The notes beneath the pieces were generated by a model. The model did no database searches, was not told the origin of the DNA, and saw only the letters and a program-made list of their open reading frames with translations. Made by a program: the position numbers and the translations under genes. A stretch of DNA of 32,500 nucleotides from Chondrilla cf. caribensis (taxonomy: Eukaryota > Porifera > Demospongiae > Chondrillida > Chondrillidae), in NCBI GenBank assembly GCA_964020155.1, contig OZ026548.1, forward strand, positions 5,263,897 to 5,296,396. Reading direction: 5' to 3'. Below, piece after piece: positions 19,214 to 32,468 of the stretch (its first letter is position 1; every line of letters starts with the position of its first letter).

Positions 19214-19820
19214 ATGGCGTTTTTCCAAAAGAAGTACTGGTATCTGCTTGTTACGGGATTCATTTCCTTTTGTTTGGCCTATCTGTGTTTCAAGAGAGTT
19301 GTGAAGTTTATTCTGAGATGGTTAACAGTCGCTCTTTGTCCCGAGCACCTGGAACTACAGAGCAAGAAAGAGAAACACTCGAGAGTGGTTCCAGGTGATC
19401 GTAGTGGGAGCAAAAAATGCGAAGCCTGCGAACACAAGAAGCAGCAGATGAGTGTGGAGATTTCCGAAAAGTAAGTTTGTATATAGATTCCTTTCAGTCA
19501 ACCGAATTGACCACTCAAAAGACCAACTCTAGAAAGATCGATATTTCTAAATCGATATTTCCAGGGGGTTGCTCCCCTCCAGAATCTAACTGGTCTTCCA
19601 AGGGTCCTGTGCACATGCAGTAACTGTGCATACATTATATTGTAATCCTTATCCTTGCTCCACCAAGGAGCCTCCAATATTGTGTAATGCTGTTGGTTCT
19701 CTTCACAACTTCAGATGTGTTGGAATTCTCAATGCAACGAATTGTACTGTTTTCAGTTTCTGGATAATTCAAGAAACAAAGCATGATGTGATGAATGCAA
19801 AGTGAGAGTAATGTGTGTGT

Positions 19821-19899
<79 letters not shown>

Positions 19900-20275
19900 G
19901 TGCTGTTGTGTGTGTGTGTGTGTACTTGTATCTCGAATGTAAGGGTATGATATCTTCAGTGTATAATATCTCTGGATTTGCTCAACCACTAAAACACTCT
20001 TCTTGTGCAGGTCTCCAGTACTCATTCCATTCGTACAATTTTCAATAATGTACTTCCTGTACGACATCCTGGCAATGTATGCAAGCTACAGTTCCAGAGA
20101 TTATGCAAGAAATCTTCCATTCTTGATAACATTTTGGAAATATCTGAAGAAGAGACATGCCTTCATCATTCATCACATCATTTTAATTGCATTGGGCTAT
20201 CCTTTGGCTGTTGTAAGTTATTACTTTACATATGTTGGACATGGGCATGGACATGTATGCATGCATACACACACA

Positions 20276-20351
<76 letters not shown>

Positions 20352-20352
20352 T

Positions 20353-20450
<98 letters not shown>

Positions 20451-21349
20451 TACAGTATGTAATTTCTATCTTCAGAACTACAATCTAAGAAATGGTACAG
20501 GTGACTTCTTCATTGCTTGCTTTTGTATTGGTGACTTTGCAAACCACTTTATTAACGGGAGCTTCATCCTACGAGTTGTGAGTGATGTAACATACTTCTG
20601 ATGTACTCTGTGAGGGCTTGGCAACATTGGTGCTGTAGAGACAATGGACCCTGGCCTCCTTATGGACCTCCAAGAGTCCAGGAAGACATACAGTCTCCTG
20701 AGTCCCTTCATAGGAGGTCTTTATTATAGAGTACATTGTTTCCCCCAGTACACCTGCAACAGGTGCAGCACCCCATTGTTCTTCAACAGTTACAAAGAAA
20801 GATGTAGTATAAATCCCTTAATGCATGCATTCCGGATTGAGCATAGTTGGAATCAAGTGTGCTCCTGCGCTCCTTAGCATCAGGGTGTCTTTCCTGTGGT
20901 TGAGTTGATGTACCGGATGTGTCCATGGTGGTCACTCATGGCAGGTTGTTCAGTTGCACAGGTCATGCAATTGGCTATGTTCAGAAATATAGTTTAATTA
21001 AAAATGGTCATTGTCATAGCAACCCATACAAATGTTATTTCACTGTGTCATTTCTCTCTCTCCTTCCTGCACACGTGACTAGCTCAAGTACGAAAACTCT
21101 GCTATTTTCAAGATCAATGCAGTTCTGTTGGTGCTGTCTTTCCTTGCATCCCGCATCCTCATCCTCCCGTACATGTACGTGCAGTACTTCCAACAGGCTG
21201 AGTCTCCCTGGATGGAATCCTTGATAAGAATGCCCAAGATATGTCACCTGGGAATGGCCCTGGTAGCTGTGTTCCAGGTATTCTGGGCATCCACCATCAT
21301 CAGAACAGGTCTTAAGCTTGCCAAACCCGACAAACTGAAACAATCCTGA
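19214..21349 (+). CDS. TLCD3: TLC-domain protein, TLCD3/FAM57-like, copy 1
   Basis: Multi-pass membrane protein of the TRAM-LAG1-CLN8 family. Vertebrate TLCD3 (FAM57) proteins are linked to ceramide synthesis. Five exons: 19214-19470, 19715-19801, 20011-20212, 20476-20577, 21083-21349, giving 304 aa. Exon 1 holds an N-terminal hydrophobic helix and a Cys/Lys-rich cytosolic segment. Exon 2 (87 nt) carries FWIIQETKHDVMNAK; it is easy to miss because it is short and next to a (GT)n tract, but AG/GT flanks, phase and family alignment support it. Exon 3 has IPFVQF, YDILAMYAS and the conserved HH pair (about residues 169-170) in FIIHHIILIALGYP. Exon 4 has GDFF...ANHFINGS. Exon 5 has SRILILPYMYVQYF. 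All splice phases agree with copy 2 downstream. Activity on ceramide is family knowledge and has not been shown here. Confidence 0.93.
19811..19925. repeat. (GT)n in intron 2 of TLCD3-like copy 1
   Basis: (GT)n of about 40 units starting 12 bases after the donor of exon 19715-19801, then a second short tract. Confidence 0.97.
20277..20449. repeat. (AG)n followed by (CA)n
   Basis: About 35 AG units (20277-20348) directly followed by about 48 CA units (20353-20449) in intron 3 of TLCD3-like copy 1, ending 26 bases before the acceptor. It is the only long AG tract in the window. Confidence 0.97.
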
Positions 21350-21590
21350 CCACAAGGGTGGTGTGATAGCTTATCAAATTACCCCTCTCCTTATTCATGG
21401 AACTCGTGCACATGTGTATTATATAACTATAACCCTTGTGTACTGTACACTGTACGTGTGTGAACAAGGTATGTACTGTACTGGCATGGACCTGGCCCAT
21501 AGCCATTGAAGAATTCATTATCGTAAGGGAAAGTGTGGTCTAGCGATGACGGACTTCCTCGACGAAAAGCGCGTATAGTGTGCAATAATT
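21350..21590 (+). promoter_or_regulatory. Spacer between tandem TLCD3-like genes, promoter of copy 2
   Basis: 241 bp between the stop of copy 1 and the ATG of copy 2. It must hold the 3' end of one gene and the promoter of the next. At 21538-21558 a TGACGG core is followed at once by ACTTCC (reverse of GGAAGT), similar in composition to the ETS/CRE-like pairs in other promoters of this window. The first 16 bp of this segment also match, with one mismatch, an inverted-repeat element inside intron 2 of copy 2 (22134-22149). Confidence 0.45.
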
Positions 21591-23618
<2,028 letters not shown>

Positions 23619-24287
23619 CTTGTGTTGTATGTTCGTTTTAATACATGGCTGGGATCAAGTTAGACATAATCCAACTTGATCACAGGTTCGTATTGTAGTT
23701 GAGAACATATTACGTGTTCTATTGTTATCAATACGTTTGTACAATGATGTATTATTTTGTGTATCATAGTATATAATTGTAACAGTATATTATTAATTTA
23801 GATTTTGTAAATTAATTTTGTATGTATTAAACGATGTCTGAACATAGCCATTGTATGTAAGTAGCAGCTGTTTAAGATTACATACAAAACTTTTCCACAG
23901 TTTAATCTGTTGCGGTCATGATCTAAATATACAATATTAATGTATGTACCAAATAATCACTACTACTGTATATAGGTGTATAATACTGTATTTAATTGCT
24001 ATTATTATATGAACAGAATTATTGTACATCATAATATTTAGAGAATTTATTCATTGTCGAAATGGCAAAAAATATCAAAAGAAGATGCCACTCAAATAAC
24101 AATTACTACTTTGTGGCTTTCATTCAAAATAGTTTAAACACAGAAAGACAGTCAACAAAATGAAACATACATGCAAAACTAATAATATTCTACTTACATG
24201 CATCTATAATAACTATAGCTAGTTACTCGAGTTTAAAGCTCGCAACTAGATATCCACACAACTATTTTTATAGGTGTGGAGTGCCTC
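23619..24287. other. Convergent 3' intergenic region
   Basis: 670 bp of AT-rich sequence between the stop of TLCD3-like copy 2 (plus) and the stop of the small proline-rich gene (minus). It contains the 3' UTRs of both. An attaaa hexamer at 23826-23831 is a reasonable poly(A) signal for the TLCD3-like gene. I see no gene here. Confidence 0.6.
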
Positions 24288-24797
24288 TTACATCCTGATG
24301 ACGTTGACATTACACTGGGAACCGCCACCATAAGACTGGGATTGTACCACCTTCACTCCTGGGGTGGACACGACTTGGGTGTGGGTGTAGCCGGTGGCTA
24401 CTGGGCGTGGCTGTGGTGGAGGGTGCGACACGTGTGTATTCTGCTGCATGACACACATCCCGGGAGCTTTGTACGTGTGAGTCTGCTGGTGAACCACGGG
24501 ATAGGTTGGGTAGGTGGGAGGGGGAGGGGGCGGGGGAGGTGCCACTTTCACGGGCTTCACGGAGGTCTGCTGCTGGACTACCCTGACTCCCGGGGCGGAA
24601 ACAACATGAGATTGAGTTTGGACCACTGGTTGATAGTACGGCTGCGGAGGGGGCTGCAAAGGGGATTCGGTTCGAGAATTGAAGGGTTGAATGTAGACGA
24701 ACACTGGACAATAAAAGAGTTGTATGTAGACCACTCATCTTACCGGTTGGTAGTATTGGGGTGTTTTAGAATAGGGTGGCGGAGGCGGGTAAGCCAT
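24288..24797 (-). CDS. Small proline-rich protein, paralogue of the neighbouring PH-domain gene
   Basis: Not a family I recognise. Two exons, 24797-24744 and 24653-24288, joined in phase 0 (donor CCG|GTAAGA, acceptor TTTGCAG|CCC), giving 139 aa. It starts MAYPPPPPYSKTPQYYQP, which contains a PPxY WW-domain ligand. It then has three degenerate copies of a motif of the form VVS.PGV.VVQ (VVSAPGVRVVQQQ, YKAPGMCVMQQN, VVSTPGVKVVQSQ) separated by proline-rich linkers including a run of eight prolines. It ends QCNVNVIRM. No signal peptide or membrane helix. The last motif and C-terminus match those of the gene just upstream (25134-28103), so the two are related by tandem duplication. The C-terminal I-R-M fits a class II PDZ ligand pattern. 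A cytosolic adaptor-like role is only an inference. Confidence 0.8.
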
Positions 24798-25133
24798 TCT
24801 TCTTGAACGGGAATCACTACTTCGTCAAGGAACAAGAAGAGCGAAGGAATGTTACCTAGCTATATATAGTAGTCACGTGAATGACGTTTATAAATGGCTT
24901 CCGCTTATTCGAATAATTGAGCACATTCGGCAGTGTAATGTCTGTCATACCAATAATTATTACACGTCACAAAAGACAGGAGCAATTAAGCAGCAAGAAA
25001 GTTCAATTTCAAGAAACCTCACTTCAGAAGTATGCGTAATATGAAAAAATAAAATCCAAATTATCATTGGGACTATATTAGTCCATTATTAGTTTCATAA
25101 AGTCAACTTCAAATGTTTATGATACATGCTATC
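24798..25133 (-). promoter_or_regulatory. Upstream region of the small proline-rich gene
   Basis: 336 bp between the ATG of the small gene and the stop of the PH-domain gene. In plus coordinates tgacgttt lies at 24882-24889 and cttccgc at 24898-24904, so in the gene's sense a GCGGAAG (ETS-like) core precedes ACGTCA (CRE-like) by 8 bp, with an AT-rich, TATA-like stretch between. A CACGTG E-box is at 24874-24879 and another TA-rich stretch at 24861-24868. Promoter role inferred from position. Confidence 0.5.
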
Positions 25134-26409
25134 TTACAGCTTGATAACGGTGACATTGCAGGACATCGGCCGGCCGGTGGTTACAGTCTGGGACTGCACA
25201 ACGTTGACACCGGGAACGCTCACCACATTTGTATTGCTCCTCACCATTGGTTGAGGAGGACTGCTGTACACAGGACGGGGTGGTGGTTGCTGATAGAAGG
25301 GGCGTGGCGGGGGAGGTTGTTGATACATGGGGCGTGGTGGAGGCTGTTGGTAGTAGGCAGGGCGTGGTGGGGGAGGCTGTTGATAATAAGGGCGTGGTGG
25401 GGGAGGCTGTTGGTAGGCAGGACGTGGTGGGGGAGGCTGTTGGTAGGCAGGGCGTGGTGGGGGAGGCTGTTGATAAGCAGGGCGTGGCATATATTGCGGA
25501 GGGGGAGGTCCCTGATTGCAATATCCCTGGGGAGGTGGAGGCCTTTGATATTGGGGCGCAGGTTGGCTCACGGGTGGAGGATTGGAGGTCTGTGGGACAG
25601 GCATTGATGCGGTGGGCTGACTCTGGTAGGGTGGTGGCTGTTGTGGAGGAGGGGCTGGGGGTGTGTTCGTCTGGTGCGTTGGAGTGCCATATCCCTGGTA
25701 TGGATCTGGTGCAATGTCTCCACTCTTCACATTGCTGCAGACAGTGACGAACTCCCTGCAAAGAACAGAATTCAGTGTGAAATACTGTGAATTGTGAGTA
25801 TCCTGAACAGTTTGAATACACAAGGTATAACAACAGGTGAATATACGAAAACTGTAAATTGTAAATATGGAAAACTATACATATTGTACATATGGAGGAC
25901 AATGATGGCAATAGTGTAGGTAAATCAATAGAACTCCTCAATCCATTGTGAATTTGTTTGAAAACTACCACACACACAGCAGGAAGTACAGGAAACACTA
26001 TACGGGATTCCAACAGAGTTACGTACTACTGCGGGGAAAATACCTCATAGTCACAGAGAGGTACTTCCTGGCAGACAGTCATGGAAGCTTCCTCAATTTG
26101 TACAAAGTGAATACTCATTACAAAGCATGAATTATCCACATCAGCATTGATTTTTCCGCACTGAGATTTTAAAGGGAATGGAGTCAAGGAAATGGTATCA
26201 GTGGAATGAAGTGAGTGGAATCTGAGGTGTAGCTGAGTATGTACATAGATACACAGACACCATACCAGTGCCATACCAATGCAGTTACCACTCGCAAAAT
26301 AGCCATATCTTACACCGAAATATTCTAATAATCCACAAAATTTCATATAGAATGTACAAATATACACATACACACTATTTAAAGCTGGTTTTAGCTTCAA
26401 TATCGACAA

Positions 26410-26464
<55 letters not shown>

Positions 26465-26953
26465 TAAAAACACTAACACAAGTGCATGCAACACAGATAG
26501 GTACTTACATACGTACATACAGCACAGACATGTAAAACACACGTACACACACAATACACAATGTATGTATGTACACTACAATCCACAACGTCACGTGTGT
26601 ACAATAGTCCTACACAAACACTACACAAGTACAACACGGATTCAATTGAGGACTTCACAGGCTCAGTTTCACAAGTACAACACGGATTCAATAGAGGACT
26701 TCACATGCTCAATTTCACACTATTACAGACACAAATGCACATTTGGTGGATGTAAATACTGAACACAAGAACACTCAATATCTTCCTGAAATCCCATATG
26801 ACATTAGAACTATAACAAAACCATTTGAATATCTTAATATTAAGTGTAGGGAATAATTGGGATGAACATCCTCACGAGATTAAAGATGATTATAAGTGAA
26901 ACTCAAGTGGGTACAAAGTACAAAGTGGGATCTATAACTTCCATAATCTGCAT

Positions 26954-26992
<39 letters not shown>

Positions 26993-28103
26993 ATGTAACT
27001 ACATATAAAGACAATATACAAAGGATAGCTGACAATTGGGTACATTTACGTGTGAAACAACTTCAACTAATACACTATAGCACAGCAACTACTGTATGAC
27101 ATTGGAAATACTAGTGCACACCCACACACAATGTAGTGAAGGGTTCACCTGGTATCTCATGCAATACTACATGTACATGTAGTGGAAGACGTGGAGATAG
27201 TTGAGCATGTAGTTGAATAGGAGAGTGCACTGGGGGGTTCAAGACGATGTGTGATTTCTATTAACCATCAGTGTCCTCAACCATAGGATGGCAGTGGGGA
27301 TGGTAAGTGTCTAAAGGACCTGCCATACTGAATACCGAGAAGAGATTATGGGATGCAGTGGACTCAATCTCCTGGACTGGCAGTTGTTTAGCATTCCCCC
27401 CCCCGGCATCCCCTACCACCAATCAGAGAATGACTGCCAACAAACTGATTCAAACTGAATGATCTTCGTTGATTTGTGTTATTAGAGTTATAGCTTGTAC
27501 ACTATGGCTGTCTAAACCAATCTAAAGATGCCAGACTGTCCAATAGAAGGTAGTCCATGATGTGACCCTGGTGGTGGAATGGAGTCCCAGTGTAGATAAC
27601 GACAATGACATTTGTTCACAGAAGTCGCCTCCATTCCACAACTCCAATGGAGTTGAACCACACAGACACTTTAGCCTATGGTTAACTCAAAAATACTTCG
27701 ACTCAGGCAGAAGGGTGAAATACTCACATGCATTCTGCTTCCGTTTCGGCCACCATTGTGTACGTCCGAGCGCTCATTTTAATGGCGAAGGTCCTGTCCA
27801 GTTCTGAAATGTCCCGCAGCTTCTCTGACGTTGAAATTTCGCTCCATTTCCCAACCTTCTCGGAATTGATCAAATCAATTTCTCCTTTCTTCTCTCCTCC
27901 CTTAGCAGTGTAGTAGACAAGCACGCCAGTGTCTAGGATTTCGACGTAACGTTTCTTCCAACTCTTCCAATTCCCGCCTAGAAAGAAAAATTATCTCAAT
28001 TCCTGTACAGGCCACACGCACACACACAATGTATAAACGTTTAACACAAAACAGAACGCCACTTACCGCATTTCACGATGTTGCCATGCTTAAGAACTCT
28101 CAT
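25134..28103 (-). CDS. PH-domain protein with proline-rich repeats and a novel C-terminal motif
   Basis: Three exons with matching phases: 28103-28067, 27977-27728, 25755-25134, giving 302 aa. Residues about 4-105 form a PH domain: VLKHGNIVKCGGNWKSWKKRY, then the YY.A..GE.KGEIDL strand region, and the closing helix ETEAECMEFVTVC. The last splice joins the ATG codon of the helix across the 2-kb intron, which supports the link. PH domains often bind phosphoinositides; the beta1-beta2 basic residues (K7, K11, K16, K19, K20, R21) are compatible with that. Residues about 125-270 are Pro/Gln/Tyr-rich, with about eight PPPPRPAYQQ-like repeats and a PPPY motif. The end is VVSVPGVNVVQSQ...CNVTVIKL, shared with the small neighbour gene. 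I do not recognise this architecture as a named family. It is likely a cytosolic, membrane-recruited adaptor (inference). Confidence 0.85.
25285..25500. repeat. About 30-bp coding minisatellite in the PH-domain gene
   Basis: Inside exon 3, a unit of about 27-33 bp with core ggcgtggtgggggaggctg repeats about seven to eight times, each encoding a PPPPRPxYQQ block on the minus strand. Unit lengths stay multiples of three, so the frame is kept. Copy number is likely to vary between individuals. Confidence 0.85.
26407..26462. repeat. (CA)n microsatellite
   Basis: About 25 CA units within intron 2 of the PH-domain gene. Confidence 0.95.
26624..26720. repeat. 48-bp tandem duplication
   Basis: acaagtacaacacggattca...gaggacttcaca...tc(a)atttcac occurs twice in tandem with a few differences. 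In intron 2 of the PH-domain gene. Confidence 0.88.
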
Positions 28104-28371
28104 CTTCAAATCTCTGATCTAAAGGGCTTCAAGAAGTAGTTTGCAAGGGGACGAACAATGGATCGATAATAATCGTCTACTAAAACTGAATAATTCGTAC
28201 GATACGGTAAGCCATATAAGTGCACACTGATAATACGCAAACTCCCACGAGGGCAGACCGGATGTCACGTGTATCACCGGAAACGACAGTCATTGTGTTT
28301 AGAACCACGTTTCATTATCAACAAATTCGGATAACATGACAATGCAGAAAAAATAGACAAAAAGAGTTCGT
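28104..28371 (-). promoter_or_regulatory. Spacer between RPL23A and the PH-domain gene (promoter of the latter)
   Basis: 268 bp. It holds ccggatgtcacgtg at 28258-28271 and ccggaaacgac at 28277-28287. The second differs by one base from ccggaaatgac in the PITP/TLCD3 divergent promoter. These are ETS-like GGAA/GGAT cores beside CACGTG or ACGAC. Promoter function inferred from position. Confidence 0.5.
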
Positions 28372-29588
28372 TTATATGATTCCAATCTGTGAAAAGGAGG
28401 AGAACAAACACAAAATGAAGACACATAACAAATCACAGCTGCTTCATGACCTCATGTGTTGACAACATGCATAGTTTACTTTAGACACACTAAGGCCAAA
28501 GCTCTCACAGTGTGTACATACAAAATCCATGTTCACACTTAAATAAGCTGCATTTCGTTCAGGCAGAGGTTGGAACACAGGGTTAGAGCACGATACCTAA
28601 AGCAATTGTTTGAGTGGTGCATTGCAATAGAGAACTCACTTTATTAGCAACATCAAGAGCATCGTAGTCTGGTGCCAACTTGACATACGCCTTCTTCTGT
28701 CCATCTGGCCTGTGTGTGTGGAAACAGAGGATGTTATCGGGGTAATACGCTGTGCACACATGGAGTAGATATGATGAACACTACCTAGCACTCTTCCCAC
28801 AGCTAATACTTTTAGAATCAACACTAAATATACATGTATATAAGTAGCGAGATTGTAAAAGGTCTATTATATCATAACTAATGATTGTCAAAAGACACAA
28901 GGATAGACGTACAAAAATAAACCCTGTAACAATACCATATATTAATTCAATCCTTGCTGCAACGACAACACATGATTTGAAGATATTTATTCAGTATTGA
29001 GATGTTTTGCTTTCATTTCATTGTCTTTTATTATTTCAAACACAACTTGACATGTGGTTTTTAATAAACCAACTGCTTCGTGGGATTTATCAAGTACTGA
29101 ATTTCCACTGGAGGAGTAGGTGGTTCAACAAAAATGCTCACCTTATTAGGGTGTTCACTTTAGCTACATCGATCTCGTATAGTCTCTTCACTGCTGACTT
29201 TATCTGGGGTTTAGCTGCACGTGTGTCGCAGATGAATACCAATGTGTTGTTGTCCTCAATTTTCTTCATTGCTGACTCTGTTGTGAGGGGATACTTAATG
29301 ACTCGGAATTGATCAAATTTAGTCCGCCTGGGCGTAGATTTTCGAGGATATTTAGGATCTCTCGGTTTCCTGAATGTCTTAGGCCTCCTAAAACGCACCG
29401 AAGTTCGAATCTTCCTCTTAAGGGTAGTGTGTGTGCCCTTCACTACCGCCTTCTTGGCCTTCAAAGCCTCTTTTACTGCACCTTAAAGACATTGAGAATG
29501 TATTCAAATTTGAATTCTCCTCTACAAGCAACAAAATTACAAAATTACTTTTAGTAGTGACTTTTCCAGTCTTCGTCTTAGGCGGCAT
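28372..29588 (-). CDS. RPL23A: 60S ribosomal protein L23a (uL23)
   Basis: Structural protein of the large cytosolic ribosomal subunit, near the polypeptide exit tunnel and a docking point for SRP and the translocon. Four exons: 29588-29549, 29481-29142, 28709-28640, 28386-28372. All phases fit, giving 154 aa (human 156). It starts [13 protein letters not shown], followed by the basic eukaryotic extension. Conserved core: [19 protein letters not shown], then [24 protein letters not shown] sequence, and [20 protein letters not shown]. The end [20 protein letters not shown] is split, with the last exon coding only IGII and the stop. The gene is complete and looks functional. It lies 242 bp downstream of the MVP gene and 268 bp upstream of the PH-domain gene, all on the same strand. 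Confidence 0.98.
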
Positions 29589-29830
29589 CGTACAGCTCTC
29601 TACTCCTACACGTGCTTCCAAAACGGCATTAAACTGCGCATGCGCAAAACATAACAATATCGACATTGCAAACGCGCTGTCATCGCATACGGTTCAAACG
29701 TCACACTTCCGTTACATGGCAATCATACAAAATGCAAGGTCTAATTACGTATATCTACATAAAATATATGGCTATGTATTATTCAATCAATTGTATCCTA
29801 CAGATCCCAAGGTTTGGAATTGGAATTAGT
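29589..29830 (-). promoter_or_regulatory. RPL23A promoter region / MVP 3' end
   Basis: 242 bp between the MVP stop codon and the RPL23A ATG. In sense orientation it contains AACGGAAGTGTGACGTT (29713-29697), an ETS-like CGGAAGT core two bases before a CRE-like TGACGT. A CpG-containing segment (29633-29700) also has a TGCGCATGCGCA-type palindrome at 29635-29646, similar to an NRF1 site. I do not see a clear terminal oligopyrimidine start, but the transcription start is unknown. Confidence 0.55.
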
Positions 29831-30515
29831 TCAGTCTTGCTCTTCTGGTCCTTCCAGAGCAGTTTGTCCTCCCACCAATCCATTGGCAGTGTTGAACAGG
29901 TTGATGGGGGAATTCCCATCCGTTATTAGAGTAGACTTCAAGCCGAGAGACTTGAGCAGTTTCACCTAGTACGAGGAGACACTGCAGTTACCACAAGCAT
30001 GAAGACATATATACAAATAAAAGCAAATAATATAAAAATGACCATCATTTGCGAAAACGTTCCATTTGGCAAACATGAAAAAACTTTAAAAAATGGGTAA
30101 AAAAATCAATTCATAGTAAATCTTAAATTCAGTATGATTAAATAGCATATTATTGAGTTATTGATAAAATACAGATATACACACTGTACCAACAGAAATA
30201 TCTGACACATTGCTGACTCAGCACATTGACAGACGGAGCACAGGGATGGAAGGTTACACTCAGTGTCACAAAACAAACTACAGTGTATCACACTCCGGCG
30301 CTTGGATACAAATACACCTACCTGCATCTGTGGCCCAGCTGTTGCTATGGCAGCAATAGTATCAGGTCCAATGGAATCCACCATGTTCTTGAATTTAGTG
30401 GTCTCAATGGTGGACAGCTCTTTGGCTTTTGTGATCTCCAGTTCATTTTGTTCCTTGGCGTACTTTATTTCTGCCTCACGAGCTCTAGTCAGTCTCTCCA
30501 GCTCAGAATCCTACA

Positions 30516-30567
<52 letters not shown>

Positions 30568-32468
30568 TGTGTGTGTGTGTGTGATGACAAACAACAGTTG
30601 GTTGCCTCCCTCTCTTCCACACTACCCTCAAAGGTGCCCCAGTGTGTGGACTCACGGCTTCAATAGTCTGTGCCTCTGCTTTCAATTTGGCCTGCTGCAC
30701 AGCAGCTTCACCCTCAATCTTGGAGGCCTCTGCTCTGGACTGTGCTTCGGCCTTAGCCTGTCCTGTGGACTCTACAGCAGCACTGCAAGGCAGAAGGCAA
30801 GCAAGTCAGGACACATGCGAATCTTTCAAAAGACATTGACAAGAGGTGCAAAGTATGAAAGAAAGGTGGAATGGGATAACATGAAATTGAGAGTCTTGAG
30901 CATTCTTAATACTCATTGTGTGCTTTGCTCCCATCAAAAGGTGACATAATAGCTGAAGACACTTGTTTATAGATCAATTTACCTGTGTGTAGTGATTTCC
31001 ATTTCAATTTACCTACGTATGTGTATTAAGAATCCCTTTCAAAGTTACCCATGTGTATAGAGATTCCTATTCCAAGTTACCCATGTGCATAGGATCCCCA
31101 TTCCAAGTTACCCATGTGTCTAGAGATTCCCATTCCAAGTTACTTATGTGTATTGAGATTACCATTTCAAGCAACTATGTATCTCGGGCACTCCAGCCCC
31201 CCCCCCCCCCCTTTCTCCTAGGTCTTTCACAGTTTACCTCTTGGCCTGTAACTCGAGCAGCTGTCGCCTGGACTTCTCTGCTTCTGCCTCATCGGTGATC
31301 TTTTGCCTCTCCAGACGACCCTTAGCCTCCTGCTCCATACGCTCAGCTTCGTGCCTGTCAGAGAACGGGAGAGATCACAAACTTGGACGACATTGTGACT
31401 TCAAACATTTGCTGCTGTGACAAGGGCGGATGTACAAGGCTAGCACTACCTCAAAATCAACTACAACGTGCAAATTGAGGTGAAGATGCCTCAGCGTGCG
31501 GTGTGCACAGTTCCTCTACCCCTCGTGGTGAATCAGAGCACACCATGAACACATGTGGATCTGAGTAGCTGGAGGGACAATGTGCATGCATGTTCATGTA
31601 TGTGTATGTACATACATGAATGTATGTACTGTATATGAAGTGTTTCACTGCATAGTGCATGGAATGACTCACACACTCAACACACCTGGCGGTTGCTTCT
31701 TGTGAGTTAGTTGTGATTTCAATGGCCAGCTGCACAGACTTCTGGAGGGCGTCACGCGTCCTCTGGTCCACTGGCTCCACGGATTGGATGTCAATGCTGG
31801 TGATGACCAGGTTGTTAGCTGGGAAACGGAATTCGTCACGCACTTTATCTCGCTCGTCGGTTCCAAACACAGACACTCGGATGATCCTGGCTGAGTTCTA
31901 ATACAAGAAACCATGACATAGTACAAGAGGCAACTACGTATGTAATGTATGCATAGGTTTCATATTGATCTTAACCAGAGATACATACATTAGTACATAT
32001 ATACATACATACATACATACATATACATACATACAGTACGTATAATGGAACTAGGTTAGCACCTATGTATGTAAAACTGGTTAAAATATGTCTATCTGTA
32101 TCATGAGTTACAACAGAGATTTCAAAACTGCAGGTCCTTCCAATAGCTGCTTCCCATCAGAGCTACACACACAGATATATGGATCTATGTTATGTACTTG
32201 CAAGTGGATGAGTGTATATTTTCTCACAAACATGTATATTTGAAATAAAATGGCTATCAATAAGCTGGTCAGATAGACTACTACACCACTAGTCCCAACA
32301 GCAAACAGTCATGAGAAAGGTCTTGGACACACTCAGTCACTCACTTTGTGGAAGTCATCGAACTTGCACTGAGCAACGGCACCACGGACACGAGAGGCAA
32401 TGGCTTTGCATGCATCTCCCACGAAATCGGGCACCGAGAAGAGCTTGGCTGCCTCTTTGGGGTCCTTC
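29831..32468 (-). CDS. MVP: Major vault protein, C-terminal third (partial, 5' part outside the window)
   Basis: Main structural protein of the vault ribonucleoprotein particle. Six exons: 32468-32345, 31897-31686, 31354-31238, 30782-30656, 30510-30322, 29965-29831, with consistent phases, encoding 300 residues to the stop. Order: shoulder domain with [20 protein letters not shown] and [20 protein letters not shown]; the junction [20 protein letters not shown] into the cap helix; a long Ala/Glu/Lys/Arg-rich coiled-coil cap helix ([18 protein letters not shown]...); and the cap ring with [22 protein letters not shown] and [12 protein letters not shown]. It ends in EGPEEQD, shorter than the human tail. 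The upstream exons with the repeat domains lie beyond the right edge; the acceptor of the first visible exon is at 32469-32470. Confidence 0.97.
30519..30583. repeat. (GT)n/(CA)n tract before an MVP acceptor
   Basis: Plus-strand (GT)n with one gcgcgc interruption. In the sense of the MVP gene it is (CA)n ending about 8 bases before the acceptor of exon 30510-30322. Confidence 0.95.
30966..31180. repeat. About 34-bp tandem repeat in an MVP intron
   Basis: Unit of the form attccaagttacccatgtgt plus a short gagattcc-type segment, about five degenerate copies in the intron between the exons ending at 31238 and starting at 30782. It is followed by a 14-C homopolymer at about 31197-31210. No coding potential. 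Confidence 0.75.

Larger units (their letters stand above)
25756..27727. other. Intron 2 of the PH-domain gene
   Basis: 2 kb intron between the PH-encoding exon and the proline-rich exon. It contains (CA)n tracts at 26407-26462 and 26956-26988, a two-unit 48-bp tandem repeat and unique AT-rich sequence. A minus-strand open segment near 26040-26110 has no clear acceptor and is not called an exon. Confidence 0.6.

Noticed and set aside
24276..25747. Long plus-strand open frames opposite the two proline-rich genes
   Set aside because: They are antisense shadows of the GC-rich proline-coding exons. The minus-strand frames have starts, splice sites and shared C-termini.
28710..29141. Possible intron-encoded C/D snoRNA in RPL23A, as in vertebrates
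   Set aside because: Looked for paired C box (RTGATGA) and D box (CTGA) with a terminal stem on the sense strand in the introns and saw no convincing set.
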